From the NCBI RefSeq assembly GCF_004365965.1, contig NZ_SOEB01000019.1, positions 20,096 to 84,095 of the forward strand: a DNA stretch of 64,000 nucleotides, read 5' to 3'. This DNA comes from Rhodovulum visakhapatnamense (GTDB taxonomy: Bacteria; Pseudomonadota; Alphaproteobacteria; Rhodobacterales; Rhodobacteraceae). Shown piece after piece: positions 45,614 to 55,535 of the stretch (positions are counted from its first letter, which is position 1; the number at the start of each line of letters is the position of its first letter). The translations under genes were made by a program, and so were the position numbers. Under the pieces are notes generated by a model, which was given only the letters and a program-made list of their open reading frames with translations, was not told where the DNA came from and did not search any database.

Positions 45614-46836
45614 TGATCGAAGGCGGTGCAGGCGGATTCGGGCCGGTCGAGCCCCAGCGTGTCGAGCGACGTCACCTGATGCAGGAAGCCTTCCTGCGGC
45701 GAGACGCTGACCGTCATCCGCCCCGTCGCCAGCAGGATCGGCTGGCGCAGCTGGCCGTTCCAGGGGCGGAAGCTCACCGGCTGGCCCTTGAAGGCCGCCA
45801 GCGCGAAATCGTCGCCCAGCGCATAGGCGCGGATCTTGCCCGGATCGGCCGAGCCGGTGCGGGTCACGGCCTCGCCGATCACCCGAAGCGCCAGCCAGGT
45901 CTGGTAGTCTTCCTCGCGCATCGGTCGGCCCGCGAGCTTTTCGAACCGGCTCTGCATCTGGGTCGCGCCCCAGGACTCATGCGTCGGCGCCCAGGTCAGG
46001 GGGCGCAGCCCCGCCGATCCCGCGACCGGCGCGGGCGACCACAGGTTATAAGGCAGGTAGCCCGCGAAGTAATCGGTCGCGTCGGCGGCCAGCACGACGT
46101 CATGGGCAGGCAGGTCCTGGGTAAAGACCGGCAATTGCCGCTGCACCAGCACATGGCCCGAATCCGACACCCGCGAGCCGCCGGTATCCTCGAAGACCCT
46201 TTCCGCGACGATTTCGGCCCCGAACTTGGCGGCAGAGGCGCGATAGGCCTCGGCCAGCGCCCGGTCGGCCGGGTTCGAGCCCTCGATCAGCGCCCAGTCG
46301 GTCCACTTCTTCCAGACCAGGAACTGGGTCAGCGCATCGGCCCGCATCGCGTCGCTGGGGGCCACATGCAAGAGGTTGGCCCGGCACTCCTCGCTGCGAA
46401 GCGCCCGGTCGCCGTCCGTCGCGTTGAAAAGCAGCGCATCAGGCGGCGCCGCATCGGCCAGCGCCAGCAGTTCGGGCGTGCGTGCCATCACCACGAAAAG
46501 CCGGATGCCGCGATCGAGCCCCCCGCGAAACGCCTCCTGGGCGTCCTCGGGCGGCACACTCAGTGCCACCGTGTCGTAGCTTTGCCCCAGAAATCCGCCG
46601 GTCGTGGTGTTGTCCTGGGTCGCCAGCTGCGCGCCCGCGAGCCCCAGATCGGGCACCGGCAGGTCGATGCGGGACAGCGGGAGGAGAGAGGGGTACTCGA
46701 TCCTCAGAACGGCGGTGCGCACCTCCTGAGCGGCGGCAGGGAGTGTCGCCGCTGCGGTCAGCAGGGCGCAAAGGACGCCCCGCCACCGCAGGCACAGGTC
46801 AAAGAGGCAAGACCAACCTCCTGGTGCAACCGCCAT
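45610..46836 (-). CDS. ABC-type substrate-binding protein of PQQ-dependent alcohol dehydrogenase system
   Basis: A 408-residue periplasmic protein with an N-terminal signal region (about 1-37) and a Leu/Ile/Val-binding-type fold. Recognisable blocks include TGGFLGQSYDT, LLFNATDGDRALRSEECRA and the region from AYRASAAKFGAEIVAERVF to LAADATDYFAGYLPYNLW. This matches the PQQ-associated ABC substrate-binding family rather than amino-acid receptors. The ATG at 46836 was preferred to one five codons upstream because AGGGGGG lies at better spacing before it. It overlaps the propeller gene and faces the divergent histidine kinase across a 183-bp promoter region. Confidence 0.85.
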   Translation of the reverse strand: MAVAPGGWSCLFDLCLRWRGVLCALLTAAATLPAAAQEVRTAVLRIEYPSLLPLSRIDLPVPDLGLAGAQLATQDNTTTGGFLGQSYDTVALSVPPEDAQEAFRGGLDRGIRLFVVMARTPELLALADAAPPDALLFNATDGDRALRSEECRANLLHVAPSDAMRADALTQFLVWKKWTDWALIEGSNPADRALAEAYRASAAKFGAEIVAERVFEDTGGSRVSDSGHVLVQRQLPVFTQDLPAHDVVLAADATDYFAGYLPYNLWSPAPVAGSAGLRPLTWAPTHESWGATQMQSRFEKLAGRPMREEDYQTWLALRVIGEAVTRTGSADPGKIRAYALGDDFALAAFKGQPVSFRPWNGQLRQPILLATGRMTVSVSPQEGFLHQVTSLDTLGLDRPESACTAFDQ

Positions 46837-47019
46837 CCGTTCCCCCCTCATCTCCTCCTCCGTCTGGCTAGCATGGCCGGACGCCGCCGTTCCTCCCCTT
46901 TCTGGCCGGGAAGATTCGGCAATGCCGCCACCGGTCGTTCCCGCCCCGGCCGTCCCGTTCGACCTTTGGGCAATCGACCGATGCGAATCGACCGGTTATT
47001 CTGGGGCGAACGGAGAGGT

Positions 47020-48432
47020 ATGCGGATGGTGGATCGGCTGCACCTGCGCTGGCAGGTCGTGCTCTGTGTGGGTCTGATGCAGCTGGCAGCGCTTGGGCTG
47101 GCGGCAACCGTTCTGCTTCACAACGCGCGCCGGTCGGTCGATCTGGAAATGTCGGCCGCGGAATCCGGGGCGCGGGCGCAGGTGATCGCGGCCGTGGGGG
47201 CGGCCCTGCGCAGCCTGCCGCCGGATCAGGTTCTGGCCGGACTGTCCGAGACGCTGGTCGAGCCACGCCATGTGCGGATAGCCATCTTTGACGCCCGGAC
47301 CGGCGCGCTTCCGGTCACCCGGGCCGGGGTCCGCGACCGGCGCGGCGCCGACCCTGCCGCGCGCGCGGCCCCCCGCTGGTTCAGCAATCTGGTGACACCG
47401 GCGGGGCGCGAGACCCGGCTGCCAGTTCTGGCCGACGGAGCCGATTACGGCTTCGTCTCGATCACCACCGCGCCGAAGGACGAAATCGACGAGGTCTGGG
47501 AAGACGCCGCCGCACTGCTCTGGGCGCTGGGGATCGGCTTCGGGGTGACGGTCGTCGCGCTGGTGGTGCTGATCCGCCGGGCGCTCGGCCCCCTCGACAC
47601 GCTGAACCGGGGCCTTGGCGCGCTGAGGGGTGGCGCGCTGACGACCCGGATCTCGGGGGTGCCCGGTCCCGATTTCCAGCCGCTGGTGGGCGGCTTCAAC
47701 GCCCTGGCCTGCAGCCTCGAGACCAGCGAGGCCGACCGCGCCGCGCTGGCCCGCAAGATCGTCGCGCTGAGCGACGCCGAGCGCCGCGCCATCGCGATGG
47801 AACTGCATGACGAATTCGGTCCCTGCCTTTTCGGTCTCAAGGTCAAGGCGGGCGCCATCGCCCGCGCAGCCCTGAAAAGCGGCGACGACACGCTGCTGCG
47901 CGACGCCCGGACCGTGACGGCCATCGTCGACCAGATCCAGACCGCGAATACCCGGCTGCTGACCACGCTCCGGCCGATGACGGTGGGCCAGTTGCCGCTG
48001 GTCGAGGCGCTGGGCGACATGATCGACGGGTTCCAGAGCACCCATACCGGGATCAAATGGGACATCGCCCTGCCCGACCGCCTGCCCGAGACCGAGGAAA
48101 TCGTCGACCTGACCGCCTATCGCTTCGTGCAGGAGGGCGTGACCAACGCGCTGCGCCATGGCCGCCCGCGCCGGGTCCGGGTCGAGCTGCAACCGCACGA
48201 ATTGCCCGGCCGGATCGAGGTGCTGTACCTGACCGTCGAGGACGACGGCATCGGCCTGCCCGAGCGCGCGGCCGAGGGCCGTGGCCTGACCGCGATGCGC
48301 GACCGGGTGCGGGCGCTGGGCGGAACGCTGGACCTGGGGCGCCGCCAGGCCGGGGGGACCCGGCTTTCGGCGATCCTGCCGCTGACAACCCGACGCTCGG
48401 CCGCGCGCGTCGAACCCGAGCCTGCCCGATGA
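47020..48432 (+). CDS. Sensor histidine kinase (NarL/HisKA_3 type)
   Basis: A 470-residue inner-membrane kinase: helix 1 at about residues 11-32, a periplasmic sensor region, helix 2 at about 165-190, then a HAMP-like linker and the HisKA_3 domain. The phospho-accepting His is His263 in MELHDEFG. The HATPase N-box is QEGVTNALRHGRP and the G-box is VEDDGIGLP with GRGLTAMRDRV. The start could be the ATG at 47020 or the next one 6 bp on; GGAGAGG precedes both. It overlaps its regulator by 4 bp and is divergent from PQQ-accessory genes. FlhS/RfdS-type kinases of Paracoccus and Rhodobacter formaldehyde regulation are plausible relatives. Confidence 0.9.
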   Translation: MRMVDRLHLRWQVVLCVGLMQLAALGLAATVLLHNARRSVDLEMSAAESGARAQVIAAVGAALRSLPPDQVLAGLSETLVEPRHVRIAIFDARTGALPVTRAGVRDRRGADPAARAAPRWFSNLVTPAGRETRLPVLADGADYGFVSITTAPKDEIDEVWEDAAALLWALGIGFGVTVVALVVLIRRALGPLDTLNRGLGALRGGALTTRISGVPGPDFQPLVGGFNALACSLETSEADRAALARKIVALSDAERRAIAMELHDEFGPCLFGLKVKAGAIARAALKSGDDTLLRDARTVTAIVDQIQTANTRLLTTLRPMTVGQLPLVEALGDMIDGFQSTHTGIKWDIALPDRLPETEEIVDLTAYRFVQEGVTNALRHGRPRRVRVELQPHELPGRIEVLYLTVEDDGIGLPERAAEGRGLTAMRDRVRALGGTLDLGRRQAGGTRLSAILPLTTRRSAARVEPEPAR

Positions 48433-49055
48433 CGCGATCCGCGCTGATCGTCGACGATCACCCCGTGACCCATATCGGCTGCGGCCAGTTGTTGCGCGAT
48501 CTGGGCTATGACGAGATCCTCGAGGCGCTGAACGACCGCATCGCCTGCCGGCTGGCCGAAACCTGTCGGCCCGGTCTGATCGTGCTTGACCTCGGCATGC
48601 CCGGCCCCGGCGGGCTGAACATGATCGGGCCGCTGCTGTCCCGCGCGCCGGGCGCCAGCATTCTGGTTTTCACGATGAACGAACAGGCGGTCTTCGCGGT
48701 CAAGGCGCTGGAGGCCGGGGCGCGCGGCTATCTGTCGAAGAACTCGGCACCCGAGGATTTCCTCGAGGCGGTGCGCACGCTTGAACGGGGCGAGATCTTC
48801 CTGCCGCACAGGCTGGCTGTCTCGGTCGCCTCGATGAAGATCGGCGGCAAGTCCGATCCGCTGAGCGCGCTGACCGAACGCGAGCATCAGGTGCTGCGGC
48901 TGCTCGGCCGGGGCGAGGATCTGCAGTCGATCGCCGATGCGCTCTGCATCAGCTACAAGACCGCGGCGAACACCAGCTCGCAGCTCAAGCGCAAGCTCGG
49001 CCTGCGCAACACCACCGAACTGATCCGGCTGGCCATCGAAACGGGGCTGAGCTGA
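48429..49055 (+). CDS. LuxR/NarL-type response regulator
   Basis: A 208-residue regulator. The receiver domain holds the acidic pair Asp9-Asp10, the phosphoacceptor Asp54 in VLDLGMPGPGG, and the conserved Lys in YLSKNS. The C-terminal GerE-type helix-turn-helix contains LTEREHQVLRLLGRGEDLQS and the TAANTSSQLKRKLGLRNT recognition region. Its ATG overlaps the kinase stop (ATGA). The pair likely controls the divergent PQQ-linked genes, as FlhSR/RfdRS do for methanol and formaldehyde oxidation in related species; this is inference from context. Confidence 0.93.
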   Translation: MTRSALIVDDHPVTHIGCGQLLRDLGYDEILEALNDRIACRLAETCRPGLIVLDLGMPGPGGLNMIGPLLSRAPGASILVFTMNEQAVFAVKALEAGARGYLSKNSAPEDFLEAVRTLERGEIFLPHRLAVSVASMKIGGKSDPLSALTEREHQVLRLLGRGEDLQSIADALCISYKTAANTSSQLKRKLGLRNTTELIRLAIETGLS

Positions 49056-49128
49056 CCCCCGCCGTCACGCCAGCGTCACAGTCCGGCGTCAGGACGGCCG
49101 CATCGCAAGGTGCGGAGGACCGGTGGCC

Positions 49129-50328
49129 ATGACCAAGACGACACCACCGGGCCGGGGCAGCGCCGCCGAGGTCTTCGCGGTCTTCCTGCGGCTGGGGCTG
49201 ACCTCTTTCGGCGGCCCCATCGCGCATCTGGGTTATTTCCGCGAGGAATTCGTGGCGCGGCGCGGCTGGCTGGGCGATGCGGCCTATGCCGATCTGGTGG
49301 CGCTGTGCCAGTTCCTGCCCGGCCCCGCCTCAAGCCAGGTCGGCTTCGCGCTCGGCCTGAGGCGCGCGGGCTGGGCCGGGGCGCTGGCGGCCTTCGCGGG
49401 GTTCACCCTGCCCTCGGCGCTGATCCTCTTCGGCTTCGCGATGACCGCGGCGCATGTCAGCGGCCCGCTTGGTCAGGGCGCGCTTGACGGACTGAAGACG
49501 GTGGCGGTCGCCATCGTCGCGCAGGCGGTCTGGGGCATGAGCCGCACCCTGTGCCCCGACCGGTCCCGCGCGGCCATCGCACTGGGGGCGGTCGCGGTTC
49601 TGGCGGCCCTGCCCGGCGCGGGCGGCATGGTCGCGGCTATCGCCCTTGGCGCGCTGGCGGGGCTTGGACTTGGCCGGGGCGCCCCCGGCACGGGCATCCC
49701 GGTTTCCGGCCGGGTCACCCCACGCCAGGGGGCGACAGCTCTTGCGCTTTTTGCCGGTCTTCTTTGCGGCTTGCCGCTGCTGGCGGGCCTCGCCCAGCCT
49801 CTGGCGGTCGCCGACAGCTTCTACCGGGCCGGGGCGCTGGTGTTCGGCGGCGGCCATGTGGTCCTGCCGCTGCTGGAGGCCGGCACCGTCGCCCCGGGCT
49901 GGGTCGGCCATGACGCCTTTCTGGCGGGTTATGGCGCGGCACAGGCGGTGCCGGGGCCGCTTTTCACCTTCGCGGCCTATCTCGGCGCGGTCCTCGGTCC
50001 CGCCCCGAACGGTCTTGTCGGCGCAACGCTGGCACTTGCCGCGCTGTTCCTGCCGGGCTTCCTGATCCTGATCGGCGTCCTGCCCTTCTGGGACGCCCTC
50101 CGCCGCCGGACCCGGGCGCAATCGGCCATGCAGGGGGCGAACGCGGCCGTCGTCGGTGTGCTGGGCGCGGCCCTTTACGATCCGCTTTTCACCGGCGGGA
50201 TCACCGATCTGCGCCATTTCGCGCTCGGGCTGGCAGGCTTTCTGGCCCTGACGCTCTGGCGCGCGCCATCCTGGGCGGTCGTCCTGCTGGGGGCGGCAGG
50301 CGGGGCCGCGCTGGCGCTGGCGGGCTGA
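49129..50328 (+). CDS. chrA: Chromate transporter, ChrA-type (long-chain)
   Basis: A 399-residue membrane protein with two homologous CHR halves. The first has RLGLTSFGGPIAHLGYFREE and ALCQFLPGPASSQVGFALG; the second has AGALVFGGGHVVLPLLEAG and AAQAVPGPLFTFAAYLG. The duplicated FGG...LP pattern defines ChrA, a chromate (and possibly sulfate) efflux protein. The start could be a GTG at 49123 or the ATG at 49129; the ATG is preferred for spacing after GGAGG. No chrB regulator is next to it, so it may be a housekeeping copy or have another anion substrate. Confidence 0.9.
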   Translation: MTKTTPPGRGSAAEVFAVFLRLGLTSFGGPIAHLGYFREEFVARRGWLGDAAYADLVALCQFLPGPASSQVGFALGLRRAGWAGALAAFAGFTLPSALILFGFAMTAAHVSGPLGQGALDGLKTVAVAIVAQAVWGMSRTLCPDRSRAAIALGAVAVLAALPGAGGMVAAIALGALAGLGLGRGAPGTGIPVSGRVTPRQGATALALFAGLLCGLPLLAGLAQPLAVADSFYRAGALVFGGGHVVLPLLEAGTVAPGWVGHDAFLAGYGAAQAVPGPLFTFAAYLGAVLGPAPNGLVGATLALAALFLPGFLILIGVLPFWDALRRRTRAQSAMQGANAAVVGVLGAALYDPLFTGGITDLRHFALGLAGFLALTLWRAPSWAVVLLGAAGGAALALAG

Positions 50329-50407
50329 GCCGAGGCCCCGGTTTTCGCTGGCATCCCGTCGCCCAACAGCCTAGTGCTGTGGCAAAATTGCATAGGAGTC
50401 CTGCCCG

Positions 50408-51550
50408 ATGCCCGGCTTGCGTCCCGATGTCGATCCCGACGGCCTGAGCGAGTTTTCCGTCGTTTTCACCGACCGCTCGCTGAACCACATGTCAGCCAGG
50501 TTCCAGACCGCCATGCGCGACATCTCGGAGATGCTGCGCGAGGTCTATGGCGCGGCCGAGGTGGCGCTGGTGCCCGGCGGCGGCACCTTCGCGATGGAGG
50601 CCGTCGCCCGCCAGTTCGCCACCGGACGCCGCGCTCTGATCGTCCGGAACGGCTGGTTCTCCTACCGCTGGACCCAGATCTTCGAGGCGGGCGGCTTTGC
50701 CGGGGAAACCGCGGTGCTGATGGCCCGCCCCGCGGGCAATGCCCCGAAGGCCCCCTTCGCGCCCGCGCCCATCGAGGACGTGACCGCGAAGATCCGCGAG
50801 ACCCGCCCCGATGTGGTCTTCGCCCCCCATGTCGAGACCTCGGCCGGGATCATCCTGCCCGACGACTACATCGCCGCCATGGCCGCGGCCGCCCATGAGG
50901 TCGGCGCGTTGATGGTTCTGGACTGCATCGCCTCGGGCTGCATCTGGGTCGACATGCAGGCAACCGGCGTCGACGTGCTGATCTCGGCCCCGCAGAAGGG
51001 CTGGTCGGCCTCGCCCTCGGCCGGGATGGTCATGCTGTCGGCCCGCGCCGCCGACCGGCTGGCCGACACGGCGTCCAACTCCTTCGCCATGGACCTGAAG
51101 AAATGGCGGGCGATCATGAAGGCCTATGAAGACGGCGGGCATGCCTATCACACCACCATGCCGACGGACGCGCTGCTGGGGCTGCGCGACGCCATGGCCG
51201 AGACCCGCGAGATGGGCTTTGCGGCCGCCAAGGCGGCGCAGGCCGAGCTGGGCCGCAAGGTCCGCGAGATGCTGGCCGCGCGCGGCTTCGCCTCGGTCGC
51301 GGCGCCGGGCTTTGCCGCGCCGGGCGTCGTGGTCTGCTATACCGACGATCCCGAAATTCAGTCGGGTGCACGGTTCCGCGCCGAGGGCATGCAGATCGCC
51401 TCGGGCACGCCGCTGCAGGTCGGCGAGGGGTCCGACTTCCGCACCTTCCGGATCGGGCTCTTCGGGCTCGACAAGCTCGCCGATACCGATGTCACGCTCG
51501 CCCGGCTGCAAGCGGTCGTCGACCGCGTGACCGCTCAGGGCGCGGCGTAA
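50408..51550 (+). CDS. Class V aminotransferase (alanine/serine-glyoxylate type)
   Basis: A 380-residue PLP enzyme of fold type I. The catalytic lysine is Lys197 in SAPQKGWSASPS, with the Asp-containing strand MVLDCIASGCIWVD before it. The VALVPGGGTFAMEAVAR region binds the phosphate and FVVF.DRSLNHMSARF opens the chain as in serine-glyoxylate/alanine-glyoxylate aminotransferases. Such enzymes move amino groups to glyoxylate, which fits the malate synthase G gene about 1.5 kb away. The exact donor cannot be told. TAGGAG precedes the start. Confidence 0.85.
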   Translation: MPGLRPDVDPDGLSEFSVVFTDRSLNHMSARFQTAMRDISEMLREVYGAAEVALVPGGGTFAMEAVARQFATGRRALIVRNGWFSYRWTQIFEAGGFAGETAVLMARPAGNAPKAPFAPAPIEDVTAKIRETRPDVVFAPHVETSAGIILPDDYIAAMAAAAHEVGALMVLDCIASGCIWVDMQATGVDVLISAPQKGWSASPSAGMVMLSARAADRLADTASNSFAMDLKKWRAIMKAYEDGGHAYHTTMPTDALLGLRDAMAETREMGFAAAKAAQAELGRKVREMLAARGFASVAAPGFAAPGVVVCYTDDPEIQSGARFRAEGMQIASGTPLQVGEGSDFRTFRIGLFGLDKLADTDVTLARLQAVVDRVTAQGAA

Positions 51551-51816
51551 CAGCCCCTCTGCTGCCAATAGGTCCGCCCGGCGACGCCGCGTTCGCCGGG
51601 CCAGCGCGGCCTGCCGAGTCGCGCGCGTGCAGGCGGCATTGGTCCGCCCGGACGGGTCGGAACGCGATGTTCCCGCTTCGTCCCGTGGCACGCCCCCCTG
51701 CCCCCTCAAGTGACCCTACGTCACGAAAAGCCCGGAAAGTTTTCATTAAGATTCGACTGATAGCCCTGAGCTCACGACAAGAAAGTCCCGTGTTTGTATG
51801 AGTTTACGGAGGCGTC

Positions 51817-53046
51817 ATGGCGCATCCCGGCGTCGGTCAGGGCGACCAGCCCGAGACGGGCGAAGTGCCGTTCGCACTACAGGAGATCTTCTACTCCCGC
51901 ACGGATTCGCGGGGGGTCATTCGCGCAGGTAACGCGGTGTTCAAGAGGATCTCCGGCCATGACTGGCCGGGACTGATCGGCGCACCGCATCGCATCATCC
52001 GCCACCCGGACATGCCGCGCGCGGTCTTCTGGCTCTTGTGGCAGACGATCCAGTCGGGGCGGCCGATCGGCGCCTATGTCAAGAACCTGGCGAAGGACGG
52101 ACGCTATTACTGGGTCTTCGCCGTGGTCATGCCGATGGACGACGGGTATCTTTCCGTTCGGATCAAGCCGTCAGGGCCGCTGTTCCCGGCCGTCCAGGCC
52201 GAGTACCGCGCGCTGCGCGCCCGCGAACTGGCCGACAAGCTCAGCCCCGAAGACAGCGCCGCGCTGCTGCTCGAGCGGCTGAATGCGCTGGGTTTCCCGA
52301 GCTACGAGGAATTCATGGCCCAGGCGCTGGGGCAGGAGCTTGCCCAGCGCGCCTCTGTCGGCAGCGATGGCGGCACCCGCCTGGCGGCGCTCGACAAGGT
52401 GATTGCCAGCCTGACCGCCGCGACCCGGGAACAGGGCGCGCTGATCCAGACCTTCGAGGCGCTGCAATCCATCCCCACCAACATGCGGATCTTCGCCGCC
52501 CGGCTGGAACCGGTCGGGGGACCGATCACCGCGATTTCAGACAATTACAAGGTCGCGTCGGCCGAGATCATCGAACAGCTTCGCAGCTTTGCCGGTCAGG
52601 ACGGCAATCTTTGCGACCGCCTGGCCCGGGTCGTGGGCGATGCCGTCTTCATGCTGGCCGCGGCCGAGGTCCAAAGCGACCTGCTGCGCCAGTTCCGCGG
52701 CGAGCAGGAGCCGCTCGGCCCGGCCGACCGGGACGAGGAACTGGCACTGCTGGGCGCGATTCAGGCGCGCTGCACCGCCAAGGCGCGGGCCGATCTGCAC
52801 GAGGCGCTGGCCGCCGCGGCGACCATGTCCCAGACCAGCCGCGACCTGCGCCGCGTGGTGCTTGGGCTCGACTCGATCCGGGTCATGGGGCGGGTCGAAT
52901 GCGGGCGCCTCGCGGCTGGCGGCGAGGGTCTTGCCGCCACCATCGACCAGCTCGAGACCTTCCATGCCGACATCCGCGCGCGGCTGGAGGCGCTGATCGA
53001 GCTCAGCGAACAGATCCGTGCCGGCGCGACCCGCTACGCCGCCTGA
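51817..53046 (+). CDS. Aer-like PAS protein without a receptor signalling domain
   Basis: A 409-residue soluble protein. The N-terminal PAS domain (about 20-130) has the Aer flavin-binding pattern: Arg62, His63 and Asp65 in IIRHPDMPRA, and Trp75, followed by GAYVKNLAKDGRYYWVFAVV, as in the energy-taxis sensor Aer. The rest (about 145-409) is long alpha-helix and coiled coil, with no HAMP, no MCP tip and no kinase motif. It may be an adaptor or oligomeric sensor that reads redox state through FAD. GGAGG precedes the ATG. No chemotaxis gene is adjacent. Confidence 0.8.
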   Translation: MAHPGVGQGDQPETGEVPFALQEIFYSRTDSRGVIRAGNAVFKRISGHDWPGLIGAPHRIIRHPDMPRAVFWLLWQTIQSGRPIGAYVKNLAKDGRYYWVFAVVMPMDDGYLSVRIKPSGPLFPAVQAEYRALRARELADKLSPEDSAALLLERLNALGFPSYEEFMAQALGQELAQRASVGSDGGTRLAALDKVIASLTAATREQGALIQTFEALQSIPTNMRIFAARLEPVGGPITAISDNYKVASAEIIEQLRSFAGQDGNLCDRLARVVGDAVFMLAAAEVQSDLLRQFRGEQEPLGPADRDEELALLGAIQARCTAKARADLHEALAAAATMSQTSRDLRRVVLGLDSIRVMGRVECGRLAAGGEGLAATIDQLETFHADIRARLEALIELSEQIRAGATRYAA

Positions 53047-53055
53047 ACCCCGGGC

Positions 53056-55230
53056 CTATGCCCCCGCGATCTCGGCCTTCCGTTCCAGCCGCCGGGCATG
53101 CAGCACCGGCTCGGTATAGCCCGAGGGCTGGATGCGGCCCTTGAAGACCAGATCGCAGGCCGCGCGGAAGGCCACGCCGTCGAAATCGGGCGCCATCGGC
53201 CGGTAGGCCGGGTCGCCCGCGTTCTGGCGGTCGACCACCTCGGCCATGCGGCGCATCACGTCGGCCACCTCGGCCTCGGTCACGACCCCGTGGTGCAGCC
53301 AGTTGGCGATATGCTGGGCCGAAATCCGGCATGTGGCGCGGTCTTCCATCAGGCCGATATCGTTGATGTCGGGCACCTTGGAACAGCCCACGCCCTGGTC
53401 GATCCAGCGCACCACATAGCCGAGGATGCCTTGGGCGTTGTTCTCGACCTCGCGGACGATCTGGGGCCGCGGCCATTTGCGGAAGGTGGCCAGCGGAATG
53501 TCGAGGATGCCGTCGACATGGGCCCGCCGCCCGCCCGCCTTCAGGCTCGCCTGCACCGCGAAGACATCGACCTGGTGATAATGCAGCGCATGCAGCGTCG
53601 CGGCGGTGGGCGACGGCACCCAGGCGCAGGTGGCGCCCGCCTTCGGGTGTTCGATCTTCGTGGACAGCATCGCCGCCATCCGGTCGGGCATCGCCCACAT
53701 GCCCTTGCCGATCTGGGCCTTGCCCGACAGGCCGCATTCGAGCCCGATATCGACATTGAGGTTCTCATAGGCGGTGATCCAGGACTTGCGCTTGATGAAG
53801 TCCTTGCGGCTGAAGGGTCCGGCCTCCATCGAGGTATGGATCTCGTCCCCGGTGCGGTCGAGGAAGCCCGTATTGATGAAGGCCACCCGGTGCTTCGCCG
53901 CGCGGATGCACGCCTTGAGATTGACCGAGGTGCGGCGCTCCTCGTCCATGATGCCGAGCTTCACGGTATAGCGCGGCAGGCCCAGCATCTCTTCGACGCG
54001 GGTGAAGGTCTCGTCGGCGAAGGCGACCTCGTCGGGGCCGTGCATCTTGGGCTTGACCACGTAGATCGAGCCCGCGACCGAGTTCCGCGCGCCGTCGGTC
54101 TTTTTCAGGTCATGCATCGCGATCAGCGTGGTGACGGCCGCGTCCATCAGCCCCTCGAAGATCTCCTGGCCCGCGCCGTCGCGGATCGCGGGATTGGTCA
54201 TCAGATGGCCGACATTGCGCACCAGCATCAGCGCCCGGCCCTTGACCGCAAGCGGGCTGCCGTCGGGCGCGATGAAATCCAGATCGGGCGACAGCTCCCG
54301 GGTCAGCCGCTCGCCGCCCTTGACGAAATCGGTCGACAGATCGCCCCGCATCAGCCCCAGCCAGTTGCGATAGGCGACGGTCTTGTCGGCGGCATCGACG
54401 CAGGCGACCGAATCCTCGCAATCCATGATCGCCGAAACGGCACTTTCCAGCCGCATGTCCGCAAGCCCCGCCTGATCGCGGGCACCGACCGGATGGGTGC
54501 GGTCGAAGACCAGCTGAACATGCAGGTTGTTGTTCTTCAGCAGAACCGCGTCCGGCGCCCGCGGATGGCCGCGATAGCCCACGAATTTCGACGGATCTTC
54601 CAGCGGATGATCGTCGATCAGCAGCGCGCCGCCCTGGACATGATAGCGCCGGGCATCGGCATGGCTGGTGCCCGAGACCGGAAAGGCCTCGTCCAGAAAG
54701 ACCCGCGCCCGGGCCACGACGCGCGCGCCGCGGCCTCGGTCATAGCCCCCGGCGGGGATCGGACCGCCCATCGCGTCGGTCCCGTAAAGCGCGTCGTAAA
54801 GGCTGCCCCAGCGCGCATTGGCCGCGTTCAGCGCATAACGCGCATTGGTGATCGGCACCACCAGCTGCGGCCCCGGCACCGAGGCGATCTCGGGGTCGAG
54901 CCCCTCGGTCCCGATCTCGAACTCCGCGCCCTCGGGCAGCAGATAGCCGATCTCTTCCAGAAAGGCCTTGTAGGCCTCGTGATCGTGCGGCGCACCGCGC
55001 CGGGCCTGATGCCAGGCGTCGATCTGCACCTGCAACCTGTCGCGCGTCTCCAGCAGCGCCCGGTTTCTGGGCGTCAGGTCATGGACGAGCCCGGCCAGCC
55101 CCTCCCAGAACCGGTCGGGCGCGACCCCGGTGCCCGGCAGGGCCGCCTCTTCGATGAAGGCGGCCAGCTCGGCCGCGACCTCAAGCCCGGCCTTCGATAC
55201 ATAGCCCTCGCGCGCGCGTTTCCCGGTCAC
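53056..55230 (-). CDS. glcB: Malate synthase G
   Basis: This enzyme condenses glyoxylate and acetyl-CoA to malate, taking glyoxylate from the ethylmalonyl-CoA pathway or glycolate. The 724-residue product has the isoform G length. Catalytic and substrate blocks visible are [48 protein letters not shown] and [16 protein letters not shown], with [20 protein letters not shown] near the C-terminus. The start is taken as GTG at 55230, preceded by AGGAGA; an upstream ATG would add an arginine-rich tail unlike the family. An 11-bp palindrome TGGTCAGACCA lies 32 bp upstream. It is convergent with the PAS gene (9-bp gap). Confidence 0.95.
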   Translation of the reverse strand: MTGKRAREGYVSKAGLEVAAELAAFIEEAALPGTGVAPDRFWEGLAGLVHDLTPRNRALLETRDRLQVQIDAWHQARRGAPHDHEAYKAFLEEIGYLLPEGAEFEIGTEGLDPEIASVPGPQLVVPITNARYALNAANARWGSLYDALYGTDAMGGPIPAGGYDRGRGARVVARARVFLDEAFPVSGTSHADARRYHVQGGALLIDDHPLEDPSKFVGYRGHPRAPDAVLLKNNNLHVQLVFDRTHPVGARDQAGLADMRLESAVSAIMDCEDSVACVDAADKTVAYRNWLGLMRGDLSTDFVKGGERLTRELSPDLDFIAPDGSPLAVKGRALMLVRNVGHLMTNPAIRDGAGQEIFEGLMDAAVTTLIAMHDLKKTDGARNSVAGSIYVVKPKMHGPDEVAFADETFTRVEEMLGLPRYTVKLGIMDEERRTSVNLKACIRAAKHRVAFINTGFLDRTGDEIHTSMEAGPFSRKDFIKRKSWITAYENLNVDIGLECGLSGKAQIGKGMWAMPDRMAAMLSTKIEHPKAGATCAWVPSPTAATLHALHYHQVDVFAVQASLKAGGRRAHVDGILDIPLATFRKWPRPQIVREVENNAQGILGYVVRWIDQGVGCSKVPDINDIGLMEDRATCRISAQHIANWLHHGVVTEAEVADVMRRMAEVVDRQNAGDPAYRPMAPDFDGVAFRAACDLVFKGRIQPSGYTEPVLHARRLERKAEIAGA

Positions 55231-55262
55231 GGCGGTCTCCTGTCCAGATGGTTCCCCCCCCG

Positions 55263-55273
55263 TGGTCAGACCA
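55263..55273. promoter_or_regulatory. TGGTCAGACCA palindrome upstream of glcB, candidate FCD-GntR operator
   Basis: TGGTC and GACCA flank a central A. This fits the FadR/PdhR/LldR/GlcC-type GntR consensus TNGTNNNACNA, and GlcC is the glycolate regulator of glcB in E. coli. It lies 32 bp before the GTG start. The 305-bp gap between glcB and the divergent racemase gene holds no gene I can see; this site is its main recognisable element. Confidence 0.5.
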
Positions 55274-55535
55274 AGTCCGGCGGGCTTTGGCAAGTCCCGA
55301 TGGACCGTCCCTATCCGGCAGGCCGATTCTGCGGTATGCTGATGCGCAGGGGCCTGCCGCGATCGGTTCCTGTTCAGCTGCCGGGCGTCGTCTCTGCCGG
55401 TCGCGGCCTGCCCTGTCGGACCCGGACCGGCCGATCCCTCGGGCCTCGCGCCTGCACGCCCGAACCGCACACCTGTCCCGGGTGGCCGATCTGCGCTAAG
55501 CCGATGGGCGACGCCAATCGCCCGGAGACGCCCCG

